NCBI RefSeq assembly: GCF_014596945.1
Contig: NZ_JACVXB010000006.1
Location: 125,770-189,769 of the forward strand
Length of the DNA: 64,000 nucleotides
Source: Aestuariibaculum sediminum
GTDB lineage: Bacteria > Bacteroidota > Bacteroidia > Flavobacteriales > Flavobacteriaceae
Reading direction: 5' to 3'
Shown: positions 48,034 through 56,148 of the stretch, one piece after another
Layout: each line of letters starts with the position of its first letter
Position numbering within the stretch: position 1 is the stretch's first letter
Made by a program: the position numbers and the translations under genes
The notes under the pieces: generated by a model
Database searches by the model: none
What the model was told of the DNA's origin: nothing
Seen by the model: the letters and a program-made list of their open reading frames with translations, nothing else

Positions 48034-48301
48034 GACGTTTGTAATATGGTTTTAATAAAACCTGTTGTTAGATTTTGAAATATGTTACGAGGATCAAATA
48101 ACGCATTTTTTCCAACCTTAGTTTATATGAATATTTTTACCAAAAATATGGAATCATTGTTAAAATAGAATAATGTAAATGTGAGGATTTACCAAGTGTA
48201 TTTCTAATTACTCCACCAGAATCGATTAAAATATGTGTAATAGCTATAGTAACTATCTTTATTATGGCATCTAGAATTAAAGTTAAATATTTTAGATGTG
48301 A

Positions 48302-48940
48302 TTAATCGAAAGTTGTTTCCCATTGGGTAGAATTATAAGCTTTAAAACAGAGTTCAATCTGGTCTTTTGTGTTTTTTTCTGTGGCCAGTAGGGGCAATTC
48401 ATTTAATGCAAAAAATCGACGCTCTAAAGTCTCGGAATTTGGAGTAAAGTCGCCGTCAACTATATCGCAAAGCACGAATATTTTACAAACACCATATGCG
48501 TATTCTGGTTTATTATGTTTTTTTCTATCCTGAACGGCAAGAATTTTTAATGGAATGGCGGTATATCCAGATTCTTCTTTTACTTCTTTAATTGTGTTTG
48601 ATTTTACAGATTCGTTCACATCTACCCATCCGCCTGGTAGTGACCAGGTGCCGTTTTTTTCTTTCACCAATAAAATTTTTTGATTTTGAATTATTACCGC
48701 CCTGGTATCTAGTTTAGGTGTTTGAAACCCTGTTTCATTACAAAATACCTCATTTACTTTATCGAAGGTCCAACCCGATTTTAAGCTCATTATTTCTGCC
48801 GAAATAGCTCGGATTCTTTCAAATCGTTCCAGGTCAAAAACATCTTTAGAGTAAGTTAGCCCTGCTTGGGCGATAAATTGTAATTCTATAGCCCAATCTA
48901 GCCATTGATTATCTTTTTTGTCGGGATATGGGTTTTGCAT
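48302..48940 (-). CDS. Nudix hydrolase with N-terminal Nudix_N-like domain
   Basis: 212 aa. The N-terminal 70 residues (LDWAIELQFIAQAGLTYSKDVFDLERF in outline) form the helical domain seen before ADP-ribose-type Nudix enzymes. The Nudix box lies at 104-126: G104-x5-E110-x7-K118-E119-V-K-E122-E123-x-G125-Y. The canonical Arg of the REUxEE motif is replaced by Lys118. Catalytic Glu residues are kept, so activity on a nucleoside diphosphate derivative is likely, but the substrate is unknown. Confidence 0.88.
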   Translation of the reverse strand: MQNPYPDKKDNQWLDWAIELQFIAQAGLTYSKDVFDLERFERIRAISAEIMSLKSGWTFDKVNEVFCNETGFQTPKLDTRAVIIQNQKILLVKEKNGTWSLPGGWVDVNESVKSNTIKEVKEESGYTAIPLKILAVQDRKKHNKPEYAYGVCKIFVLCDIVDGDFTPNSETLERRFFALNELPLLATEKNTKDQIELCFKAYNSTQWETTFD

Positions 48941-49113
48941 GAAATGTATTTAAATGATTTATTTGATTAAAATTGATATGGATTTATTAGGATAAAAATA
49001 CAGAAATACAATGGCGTAAGTCAAGGAATTTGAATATTAAAAAAACTTTAAGGCTTCAACTTTTGAACTTTAAACAATTTAAGCGAAATTTACCCAAAAT
49101 TCAAAATTTATTC

Positions 49114-49650
49114 ATGCAAGATACTTCAAAGCAATACGATGCTGTTATCGATACCTGTAAAAGTTTATTTGTCAAAAAAATGGCCGACTACGGTTGCGCC
49201 TGGCGCATAATGCGATTACCATCGTTAACCGATCAGATTTTTATAAAGGCGCAGCGTATTAGAAGTCTTCAGGAAAATGAAGTACGAAAGGTTGATGAAG
49301 GTGAGGTAAGTGAATTTATCGGGATTATTAATTATTGTATCATGGCCTTGATTCAAATTGATAAAGGTGTTGCCGAACAACCCGATTTAACTACAAATGA
49401 AGTAACCGAATTGTATGAAAAGCAGGTAGCCATAACTAAAAAGTTAATGGAAGATAAAAATCACGATTACGGCGAGGCCTGGCGCGATATGAGGGTAAGC
49501 AGTCTAACCGACTTAATTTTACAAAAACTATTGCGCGTAAAGCAAATTGAGAATAATTCTGGCAAAACACTGGTTAGTGAAGGTATTGATGCTAACTATC
49601 AAGATATGATTAATTATGCGGTTTTTGCCTTAATTCATTTAAACGCTTAA
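49114..49650 (+). CDS. DUF1599 protein (nucleotide-modification-associated), internally duplicated
   Basis: 177 aa from the ATG at 49114 (MQDTSKQYDAV). Two copies of one unit: residues about 20-80 (KKMADYGCAWRIMRLPSLTDQIFIKAQRI) and about 115-175 (DKNHDYGEAWRDMRVSSLTDLILQKLLRV), each with DYGxAWRxMR and SLTDxIxxKxxR. This is the DUF1599 family. It sits immediately upstream of a DoxX-like gene (stop and start 1 base apart), a linkage I recall from Bacteroidota. Role unproved. Confidence 0.88.
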   Translation: MQDTSKQYDAVIDTCKSLFVKKMADYGCAWRIMRLPSLTDQIFIKAQRIRSLQENEVRKVDEGEVSEFIGIINYCIMALIQIDKGVAEQPDLTTNEVTELYEKQVAITKKLMEDKNHDYGEAWRDMRVSSLTDLILQKLLRVKQIENNSGKTLVSEGIDANYQDMINYAVFALIHLNA

Positions 49651-49651
49651 T

Positions 49652-50746
49652 ATGAAGATTTTAGTAGCCCTTAGCAGAATATTTGTTGGTATATTATTTA
49701 TTATTTCAGGATTAATAAAACTTAATGACCCTTTAGGCTTCTCTTATAAGTTACAGGAATACTTTAGTCCAGATGTGTTGAATCTTCCGTTTTTTGAGCC
49801 TTATGCCTTAATAATATCAATCGTCGTTGTTGTGTTTGAAGTTATTTTAGGAGTGTTTTTACTTATTGGGTACAAGCCTAAATTTACAGTTTGGAGCTTA
49901 TTAGGAATGATTATTTTCTTTACATTTCTAACATTCTATTCAGCTTATTTCGATAAAGTAAAAGATTGTGGATGTTTTGGAGATGCCTTAAAACTAACAC
50001 CCTGGGAGAGTTTTACTAAGGATTTAATTCTGTTAATATTTGTTTTAATTTTATTTGTAGGCAAGCGTTATATCACCCCGGTATTTACAACTTTATATAC
50101 AACGGTATTGGCTTTATTAAGTTTTGTATTTTCATTATGGTTGGGGTATCATGTGTTAATGCATTTGCCAGTGGTCGATTTTAGAGCTTACAAAATAGGA
50201 GCTAATATAGAGGAAGGCATGACTGTGCCAGAAGATGCACCTAAGCCAGTTGTTGAATACCAATGGAAATTCAATGTAAATGGTAAGGACGAAGTAATTA
50301 CAACATTAGGTGATTACCCAACGGTAGAAGGTGATTACGTAAGCGTAGAGACAAAAGTTATCGACGAAGGGTACCAGCCACCTATTTACGATTTTTCTAT
50401 TGAAAGTGAAACTGAAAATTTAACATCGCAATTTCTGGCTGAAGATCGTTTAATCGTTATAATTTCATATAGTCTAGAGAAAATTGAAAAAGCCGGAGCA
50501 GAAGCTCTGAAAAGTTTCGTTAAAGAAGCTGAAAGCAAAGGGTTTAAGGTTATAGGGCTAACGGCTTCCGGAGAACCTGCAAAGCAAAGTATTAATAAAA
50601 CATATGGTTTAGATATTGCTTGGTATCTGTGTGATGAGAAAGCTTTAAAAACCGTGGTTAGAGCTAATCCTGGAATCATTGAATTGCAAAAAGGAACGAT
50701 AAAGCAAAAAGTACACTGGAACGATATTGATTCCTTTCAGTTATAA
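49652..50746 (+). CDS. DoxX/MauE-like membrane protein with thioredoxin-fold C-terminal domain (BT_3928 type)
   Basis: 364 aa. Four membrane helices in the first 150 residues with the DoxX-like LSRIFVGILFIISGLIKLNDP (1-28 region) and the CGCFGD motif at about 109-114 (KDCGCFGD), which may hold redox Cys residues. The C-terminal part (about 205-364) is soluble with a thioredoxin-like pattern (DRLIVIISYSLEKI, KGFKVIGLTAS, GLDIAWYLCDEKALKTVVRANPGI). It may pass electrons to periplasmic disulfide chemistry; inference only. It is cotranscribed with DUF1599. Confidence 0.82.
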   Translation: MKILVALSRIFVGILFIISGLIKLNDPLGFSYKLQEYFSPDVLNLPFFEPYALIISIVVVVFEVILGVFLLIGYKPKFTVWSLLGMIIFFTFLTFYSAYFDKVKDCGCFGDALKLTPWESFTKDLILLIFVLILFVGKRYITPVFTTLYTTVLALLSFVFSLWLGYHVLMHLPVVDFRAYKIGANIEEGMTVPEDAPKPVVEYQWKFNVNGKDEVITTLGDYPTVEGDYVSVETKVIDEGYQPPIYDFSIESETENLTSQFLAEDRLIVIISYSLEKIEKAGAEALKSFVKEAESKGFKVIGLTASGEPAKQSINKTYGLDIAWYLCDEKALKTVVRANPGIIELQKGTIKQKVHWNDIDSFQL

Positions 50747-50775
50747 AATAAAAACCATAATTAAAACCATAACGG

Positions 50776-51852
50776 CTGCTTAGTTATTTATTCAATAAAA
50801 TCACCTATGCCATGCTCACCTTATTTGGTGTGGTTACTGTGATATTCTTTTTATTTAATGTGCTCCCTGGAGACCCTGCACAAATGATGCTCGGACAAAA
50901 TGAGGATAGCAGCCAGTTGGCTATTGTTAAAAAAAAGTACGGTTTTGATAAATCGGTTAGTACCCAGTATTTATATTACTTAAACGATTTATCTCCTTTA
51001 TCATTTCATTCTGCTAAATCTGACCATTATACGTTTTTACAAGCTAATAAGTATAAAGCCACTCAATTATTTACCGTTGGTAGTATAACTACCGTAATAA
51101 AATGGCCTTATTTAAGAGAATCATTTACGAAACAAGGAAAAAAAGTGAGTCTGGTACTAGCCGAAACCTTGCCTAATACATTTGTTTTGGCTATATCTTC
51201 CATTACTATTGCTATAGTTATAGGTGTTTTGTTAGGTATAGTTTCAGCCTTGTTTAAGGATTCTTGGCTAGATAAATTTATTCAAATATTTAGTACACTC
51301 GGCATGAGTGTGCCTTCGTTTTTTAGCGCTATTTTATTTGCCTGGTTTTTTGGTTACGTATTACATGAATTTACACATTTAGAAATGACAGGAAGTTTAT
51401 ATGAACTGGACGATTTTGGTGAAGCAATGCATATAAAATGGAAAAATTTAATTTTACCAGCCATTGTTTTGGGTATTCGACCACTTGCCGTAGTGATTCA
51501 GCTCATGCGAAATTCATTGCTCGAGGTGTTTAGTCAGGATTACATACGAACAGCACGAGCAAAGGGGTTAAGTGAGTTTCAAATTATAAAGCGACATGCC
51601 GTGAAAAATGCTCTTAATCCAGTCGTAACAGCAATTTCAGGTTGGTTTGCTTCTATGTTAGCTGGTGCAGTTTTTGTAGAATATATTTTTGGATGGAATG
51701 GCTTAGGTAAAGAAATTGTAAATGCTTTAAATACATTAGATTTGCCTGTAATTATGGGTGCTGTATTAATTATAGCTCTACTCTTTATAATTATTAATAT
51801 TTTTGTAGACATAATTTACGTTTGGTTAGATCCAAAAGTTAAATTAAAATAG
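50776..51852 (+). CDS. Peptide ABC transporter permease (DppB/OppB-like), start codon uncertain
   Basis: 358 aa if started at CTG 50776, 346 aa from the first ATG at 50812. The codons upstream of the ATG encode LSYLFNKITYAM, which matches the normal permease N-terminus (xxYLxNKLLYxxLTLFGVVTVIFFLF), so the protein probably begins before the ATG; no ATG, GTG or TTG is available in that stretch. Six membrane helices and the EAA-type loop (RTARAKGLSEFQIIKRHAVKNAL in outline) are present, ending with the DppB-type WLDPKVKLK. The cognate DppC, DppA and ATPase genes are not in the window. Confidence 0.9.
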   Translation: MLSYLFNKITYAMLTLFGVVTVIFFLFNVLPGDPAQMMLGQNEDSSQLAIVKKKYGFDKSVSTQYLYYLNDLSPLSFHSAKSDHYTFLQANKYKATQLFTVGSITTVIKWPYLRESFTKQGKKVSLVLAETLPNTFVLAISSITIAIVIGVLLGIVSALFKDSWLDKFIQIFSTLGMSVPSFFSAILFAWFFGYVLHEFTHLEMTGSLYELDDFGEAMHIKWKNLILPAIVLGIRPLAVVIQLMRNSLLEVFSQDYIRTARAKGLSEFQIIKRHAVKNALNPVVTAISGWFASMLAGAVFVEYIFGWNGLGKEIVNALNTLDLPVIMGAVLIIALLFIIINIFVDIIYVWLDPKVKLK

Positions 51853-51966
51853 CTATCCTTTAATATAGTTATGAGGAACAAATAGGGATAGGAAATTAAA
51901 ACATAGCCTAGAGTTTAGGTGATTAAGTTTTAGTAGGAGTATAAAATTGCAATGAAAATTTAAATT

Positions 51967-52455
51967 ATGAGATTATTTATATTAAGTATTGTTTTTTGCA
52001 TCAATATGATGAGTTGTACAGCTCAGGAAAATCCAACAAAATTTTCCAAAGAAGCTTTAAACGATACGTTAATTGGTTTAGATGGTGAGACCTTAAAATT
52101 TAAAGACATCCTTAAAAAATATAAAGGAAAAACAATAGTTATGGATGTTTGGGCATCTTGGTGTCGTGATTGTTTAGAAGGTATGCCTAAAGTAAAGCAG
52201 TTGCAATCGGATTATGATGATGTCATTTATTTATTTTTATCGTTGGATAGGGGGCAAGATGCCTGGAAGCGAGGAATTAATAAATATAACGTAACAGGAG
52301 AACACTATTATATGTTATCAGGAAGAAAAGGACCTTTTGGTGCCTTTGCCGATTTAGATTGGATTCCACGATACATGGTGGTCGATAAGAAAGGAAAAAT
52401 TCAACTTTTTAGAGCCATTGAGGCCGACGACCAACGCATTAAAGAATTTTTATAA
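51967..52455 (+). CDS. TlpA-like thioredoxin lipoprotein
   Basis: 162 aa. Lipobox MSC17 after a hydrophobic leader, then a thioredoxin fold with the redox motif C66-R-D-C69 (WASWCRDC) and the cis-Pro loop WIPRYMVVD. Thiol reductase or resuscitation-type proteins of this class act in the periplasm on cytochrome or surface proteins. The neighbours (DoxX-like above, tpiA below after 48 bases) do not settle the substrate. Confidence 0.9.
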   Translation: MRLFILSIVFCINMMSCTAQENPTKFSKEALNDTLIGLDGETLKFKDILKKYKGKTIVMDVWASWCRDCLEGMPKVKQLQSDYDDVIYLFLSLDRGQDAWKRGINKYNVTGEHYYMLSGRKGPFGAFADLDWIPRYMVVDKKGKIQLFRAIEADDQRIKEFL

Positions 52456-52503
52456 CTAACTAATAATAAAAAAATCCCTTCAGTTAAACAGGGTTACACG
52501 AAC

Positions 52504-53253
52504 ATGAGAGCACAAATTGTAGCAGGAAATTGGAAAATGAACAACGATTTAAGTGAAACCGAATCGTTAATAACAAGTTTAAAAGGACAAACAAAAACGT
52601 CAAATGCCGAAGTTATGGTGGCTCCAACAGCCACAAATTTATTTTCGGCGTACAATAGTTTAAAAGGAACAGGTATTGAGGTAGTTGCTCAAAATATGCA
52701 CTTCGCTGCAAATGGCGCTTACACGGGAGAGGTTAGTGCAGCTATGCTTAAAAGCGTAGGTGTTCAAACTGTAATACTAGGTCACAGTGAGCGTCGCGAA
52801 TATTTTAACGAAACCGACGAGATGTTGGCTAAAAAGGTAGATGCCGCCCTAGAAAATAATATGCGTGTTATTTTTTGTTTTGGTGAAGAATTAGCCGATA
52901 GAAAATCAGAAAATCACGAAAATGTAGTTGAAAGCCAAATTAAAAATGCCTTATTTCATTTAGAAGCTTCGGCGTTTAACAATATTGTTTTAGCGTACGA
53001 ACCAGTATGGGCAATAGGTACAGGCGAAACAGCTAGTCCGGAGCAAGCTCAGGATATGCATGCTTTTATTAGAAAAACGTTAGCTAATCAATATGGAGAA
53101 GAAGTAGCTGATTCAGTTTCTATACTTTACGGAGGTAGTGTAAAACCAAACAATGCTCAGGAAATATTTTCTAAACCAGATGTAGATGGTGGGTTAATTG
53201 GTGGCGCCTCTTTGAAAGCTGAAGATTTCTTTGCCATTGTAAATGCATTTTAA
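52504..53253 (+). CDS. tpiA: Triosephosphate isomerase
   Basis: 249 aa. Interconverts dihydroxyacetone phosphate and glyceraldehyde 3-phosphate. Catalytic residues K11 (GNWKMN), H94 (LGHSERR) and E166 (YEPVWAIGTG), with loop 7 (YGGSVKPNN) and GGASL present. Standard length. In Bacteroidota tpiA often precedes prmA, as here. A hairpin lies in the gap to prmA. Confidence 0.97.
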   Translation: MRAQIVAGNWKMNNDLSETESLITSLKGQTKTSNAEVMVAPTATNLFSAYNSLKGTGIEVVAQNMHFAANGAYTGEVSAAMLKSVGVQTVILGHSERREYFNETDEMLAKKVDAALENNMRVIFCFGEELADRKSENHENVVESQIKNALFHLEASAFNNIVLAYEPVWAIGTGETASPEQAQDMHAFIRKTLANQYGEEVADSVSILYGGSVKPNNAQEIFSKPDVDGGLIGGASLKAEDFFAIVNAF

Positions 53254-53355
53254 TTTAAATATTCTGCTTTAACAAGTTTCAATATATAAATTATAGTAAA
53301 TATCTTTATAATCAGTTAATAAGCGAATAAGATTGATTTAAGATGAGTAATAATT

Positions 53356-53388
53356 AACCTCATGAGTTTTAAGAATTCATGAGGTTTT
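53356..53388 (+). terminator. Hairpin between tpiA and prmA
   Basis: Perfect 10-base arms AACCTCATGA (53356-53365) and TCATGAGGTT (53377-53386) followed by TTTT. It ends 15 bases before the prmA ATG, so it could terminate tpiA or act on the prmA leader. Confidence 0.65.
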
Positions 53389-53403
53389 AATATAAATAAT
53401 ATC

Positions 53404-54240
53404 ATGTCAAATATCATCTATATAGGATACGAATTTACCGTAACACCCCTACAGCCAGCAGTAGAAATTTTAATTGCCGAATTGGGGTATGCCGGCTTTG
53501 AAAGCTTTGTAGAAACTGAAACTGGAGTTACAGCATATATCCAAAAGGAGGAGTGGAATGAGCATGTTTTAAACGATGTTCAGATTTTAAATTCTGACCA
53601 ATTTGAAATAGACTACACGTTTAGTGAAATAGAGCAAACCAACTGGAATGAAGAATGGGAGAAAAACTTTAGTCCTATTGTGGTTGATGATGTGTGTTCT
53701 GTACGTGCGCCATTTCATGAAAAACCAGATACTACATACGATATCATTATAGAACCTAAAATGAGTTTTGGTACAGGTCATCATGAAACTACTCACATGA
53801 TGATTCAGCATATTTTAAACAATGACTTTGAAAATAAATCGGTACTTGATATGGGTTGCGGTACCGGTGTTTTAGCTATTCTGGCAGAAATGAAAGGCGC
53901 GAAACCTATCGATGCGGTCGATTACGATAACTGGTGTTATGTAAATAGTTTAGAAAATGTTGAGCGTAATCAGTGTCAGAATATAACGGTAATAGAAGGC
54001 GATGCCAGTGTTTTAACTGGTAAAAAGTATGATATTATCATAGCTAATATAAATCGTAATATTTTATTGCAGGATATGGCTACCTATGTGTCGTGTTTAA
54101 ATGAAAACGGAATCTTATTTTTAAGTGGCTTTTACAATGATGATATTCCTGTAATTCGGGAAGAATGTGAAAATTTAATGTTAAAATTTGTTGAAAAATT
54201 TGAGAGAAACCAATGGGTTGCTCTAAAATTTTTAAATTAG
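53404..54240 (+). CDS. prmA: Ribosomal protein L11 methyltransferase
   Basis: 278 aa. It trimethylates L11. An N-terminal ferredoxin-like L11-binding domain (to about residue 60) precedes the Rossmann methyltransferase domain with FGTGHHETT, DMGCGTGVLAI (about 148-158), VDYDNW and the NPPY-like IIANINRN. The PrmA order of FGTGxHxTT before the SAM motif is diagnostic. Shorter than E. coli PrmA (293) by a few residues. Cotranscribed with or shortly before clpS. Confidence 0.94.
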   Translation: MSNIIYIGYEFTVTPLQPAVEILIAELGYAGFESFVETETGVTAYIQKEEWNEHVLNDVQILNSDQFEIDYTFSEIEQTNWNEEWEKNFSPIVVDDVCSVRAPFHEKPDTTYDIIIEPKMSFGTGHHETTHMMIQHILNNDFENKSVLDMGCGTGVLAILAEMKGAKPIDAVDYDNWCYVNSLENVERNQCQNITVIEGDASVLTGKKYDIIIANINRNILLQDMATYVSCLNENGILFLSGFYNDDIPVIREECENLMLKFVEKFERNQWVALKFLN

Positions 54241-54333
54241 CAGTGTTATTATGTGTTAATAACGAGCTACTTAGCTTTTTTTGATGTGTTAAGTTGCCGT
54301 AATTAACTTTTAAAATGAGTAAAACCTTTATGT

Positions 54334-54609
54334 ATGAGTACTAGAGAAGAAGTTTCAGAAGAATTATTGTTGGAAGAAGAGGTATTAACGCAAAACGAAA
54401 TTGTTTTGTATAACGACGACGTTAATACCTTCGACCATGTTATTGAAACACTAATCTATGCCTGCGAACATACCGCAGAACAAGCAGAACAATGTTCTAT
54501 TATTGTTCATTACAATGGAAAATGTACTGTTAAAACAGGAGCTTACGACGATTTAAAACCTCGTTGTTCCATGCTACTTGATGCCGGTTTAAGCGCAGAA
54601 ATAGTATAA
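54334..54609 (+). CDS. clpS: ATP-dependent Clp protease adaptor ClpS
   Basis: 91 aa. It delivers N-degron substrates to ClpAP. The N-end-rule pocket motif VLYNDDVNTFDHVIETL (about 22-40) and HYNGKCTVKTGAYDDL (about 65-80) are typical. The acidic N-terminus (residues 1-20) is common in Bacteroidota. It follows prmA by 93 bases; the gap holds small hairpins only. Confidence 0.94.
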   Translation: MSTREEVSEELLLEEEVLTQNEIVLYNDDVNTFDHVIETLIYACEHTAEQAEQCSIIVHYNGKCTVKTGAYDDLKPRCSMLLDAGLSAEIV

Positions 54610-54615
54610 ATGTTT

Positions 54616-55029
54616 TTAATGAGGGAGTTTATTTTTCACAACTCCGTAAATAAATGTTCCGATAATAGCAGCTATTATAACAATAGCAATGGTGTAATAT
54701 CCTGCACCTAAAAGAATATACATTGGGCCAGGACATGCTCCTACTAATGCCCATCCTAATCCAAATATTGTCCCTCCTATAATGTAACGGGCAATACTTT
54801 TGTCTTTTTTAGGAACAAATATATCTGCACCTTTTATCGATTTGATTGTGCCACGTTTTGCTAGCTGTAAAAATAGAACACCAGAAGCAATTGCCGTGCC
54901 TATAATGCCATACATATGAAAGGATTGAAACCTAAACATTTCATAGATTCTGTACCAAGATACCGCTTCCGATTTTGTTAAAACAATTCCGAAAAATATA
55001 CCGACTAATAAAAATTTTATAAACTTCAT
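54616..55029 (-). CDS. YeeE/YedE-family half transporter (DUF6691), second half
   Basis: 137 aa, four to five membrane helices. The motif GACPGPMYILLGAGY (about 96-110) is the second conserved Cys site of the YeeE/YedE family, where Cys residues relay thiosulfate or selenite or another sulfur compound. It is the smaller half of a split carrier; the other half is upstream (55033-55590) with only 3 bases between, so they are cotranscribed and probably form one channel. No sulfurtransferase gene is adjacent. Confidence 0.87.
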   Translation of the reverse strand: MKFIKFLLVGIFFGIVLTKSEAVSWYRIYEMFRFQSFHMYGIIGTAIASGVLFLQLAKRGTIKSIKGADIFVPKKDKSIARYIIGGTIFGLGWALVGACPGPMYILLGAGYYTIAIVIIAAIIGTFIYGVVKNKLPH

Positions 55030-55032
55030 AAA

Positions 55033-55590
55033 TTAAAAAATTAAAGGTAAAATTAGGTTGGCCATTATTAAGCCTCCAACAAAAAATCCAATCACCGCTA
55101 TTAACGACGGAAGTTGTAAACTACTTAAACCGGTAATGGCATGGCCAGACGTACAACCACCAGCGTAGCGTGTTCCAAAACCAACAAGAAGACCCCCAAT
55201 AATTAAAAGTAAAAGTCCTTTCACTGAAGAAACTGCTTCAAGGCTAAACATCTCGTTTGGAACAAGTGTAGCACCAGCATTCTCAAACCCCATTTGTTGT
55301 AATTCTGCAACGGTTTGTGGATTTAAATCAATTACACTGTTGTCCGATAAATAATGAGTGGCAATAAAACCTCCAATAATAGCGCCTAATACTACGGTTA
55401 AATTCCACATTTGACTTTTCCAATCAAATTTGAAAAAATCAGAGAATTTATCAGCACCCATAATAGAACACATGGTTCTTAGGTTAGACGACATACCAAA
55501 GGTCTTTCCAAAATATAAAAGTAATGCCATTACTAAGGCAATAAGAGGGCCAGATACATACCATGGCCAAGGGCTTAAAATATAATCCAT
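55033..55590 (-). CDS. YeeE/YedE-family half transporter, first half
   Basis: 185 aa, about five membrane helices. Conserved Cys-containing loop RYAGGCTSGHAITGLSSL (about 142-160) and an early CSIMGADK (about 42-49). These are the N-terminal-type motifs of YeeE/YedE carriers for thiosulfate or sulfide. Paired with the downstream half gene. A -7-like TAACTTTG is on the minus strand at 55615-55608, 18 bases before the start. Confidence 0.88.
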   Translation of the reverse strand: MDYILSPWPWYVSGPLIALVMALLLYFGKTFGMSSNLRTMCSIMGADKFSDFFKFDWKSQMWNLTVVLGAIIGGFIATHYLSDNSVIDLNPQTVAELQQMGFENAGATLVPNEMFSLEAVSSVKGLLLLIIGGLLVGFGTRYAGGCTSGHAITGLSSLQLPSLIAVIGFFVGGLIMANLILPLIF

Positions 55591-55740
55591 TTATTTAATT
55601 TTTATTGCAAAGTTAAGAGAAGTGTAGTTTAATAATGTAATAAATGTTACCAAGTGAATTGTAGCTCTTTTAATAACGTATTAATTGTTAGTAGCTTATT
55701 GCTTTTGAAGGAAAAAAAACTAAAAATAATTTAAAATTAT

Positions 55741-55772
55741 TTGCATAAGATTTAATAAAAGTTCTATATTTG
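55741..55772 (+). promoter_or_regulatory. Promoter for tRNA-Arg
   Basis: TTG (55741-55743), 21 bases, TATATTTG (55765-55772), 14 bases before the tRNA. Confidence 0.65.
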
Positions 55773-55786
55773 CACCCACAAAAAAC

Positions 55787-55860
55787 GGCCACGTGGCGCA
55801 ACTGAATAGCGCACTTGATTACGGCTCAAGAGGTTCCAGGTTTGAATCCTGGCGTGGTCA
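55787..55860 (+). tRNA. tRNA-Arg (ACG), attachment site of the island
   Basis: 74 bases, no encoded CCA. Acceptor GGCCACG / CGTGGTC; anticodon arm CTTGA-TTACGGC-TCAAG gives anticodon ACG; T-arm CCAGG-TTTGAAT-CCTGG. It is intact. The 3' end CTGGCGTGGTCAC is repeated at 58400-58412, beyond the following island. Confidence 0.96.
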
Positions 55861-55861
55861 C
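55840..55861 (+). repeat. Left attachment repeat (tRNA 3' end)
   Basis: The T-arm and acceptor end of tRNA-Arg. It shares 13 identical bases (CTGGCGTGGTCAC) and a degenerate T-loop with 58391-58412. Confidence 0.6.
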
Positions 55862-55867
55862 TATAAG

Positions 55868-55896
55868 AACCCTGTAAATCATTGATTTTCAGGGTT
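55868..55896 (+). terminator. Hairpin after tRNA-Arg
   Basis: AACCCTG-T-AAATC-ATT-GATTT-T-CAGGGTT, followed by T-rich DNA. It probably ends the tRNA transcript after island insertion. Confidence 0.75.
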
Positions 55897-55917
55897 TTAT
55901 GCTTATATTTACTCCTG

Positions 55918-55950
55918 TTTGCACAACATCTGCACAACATTTGCACAGCA
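55918..55950 (+). repeat. Three tandem 11-bp repeats, left island end
   Basis: TTTGCACAACA, TCTGCACAACA, TTTGCACAGCA, back to back. Two related units recur at 58273-58294. They look like arm-type sites for a tyrosine recombinase. Confidence 0.75.
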
Positions 55951-56080
55951 ATTAAACTGTCTTAACATTCTTATTTTTAGAATTTTATACTATTTTAAAT
56001 GAATCCTAACTTTAATGTATCAATTTGTAACATTACCGAAATTAGTTAATTTTTAAATAGCTTGTCATTTATTATCAATT

Positions 56081-56108
56081 TTGATTTAAGAAAAATATTA
56101 TAAATTTG
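56081..56108 (+). promoter_or_regulatory. Promoter for the island membrane protein
   Basis: TTG (56081-56083), 17 bases, TAAATTTG (56101-56108), 40 bases before the TTG start codon. Confidence 0.6.
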
Positions 56109-56148
56109 ATTTAATTAATAAATTAAATCTCAGATAATCATTAGGCTT

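Noticed and set aside
48034-48301. Possible decayed gene upstream of folP
   Set aside because: No frame longer than a few dozen codons and no recognisable peptide; only a -7-like TATTTTTG (48148-48141, minus strand) is visible.
55764-55946. Minus-strand open frame across tRNA-Arg and the 11-bp repeats
   Set aside because: It is the complement of the tRNA, its terminator and the repeats; no protein features.
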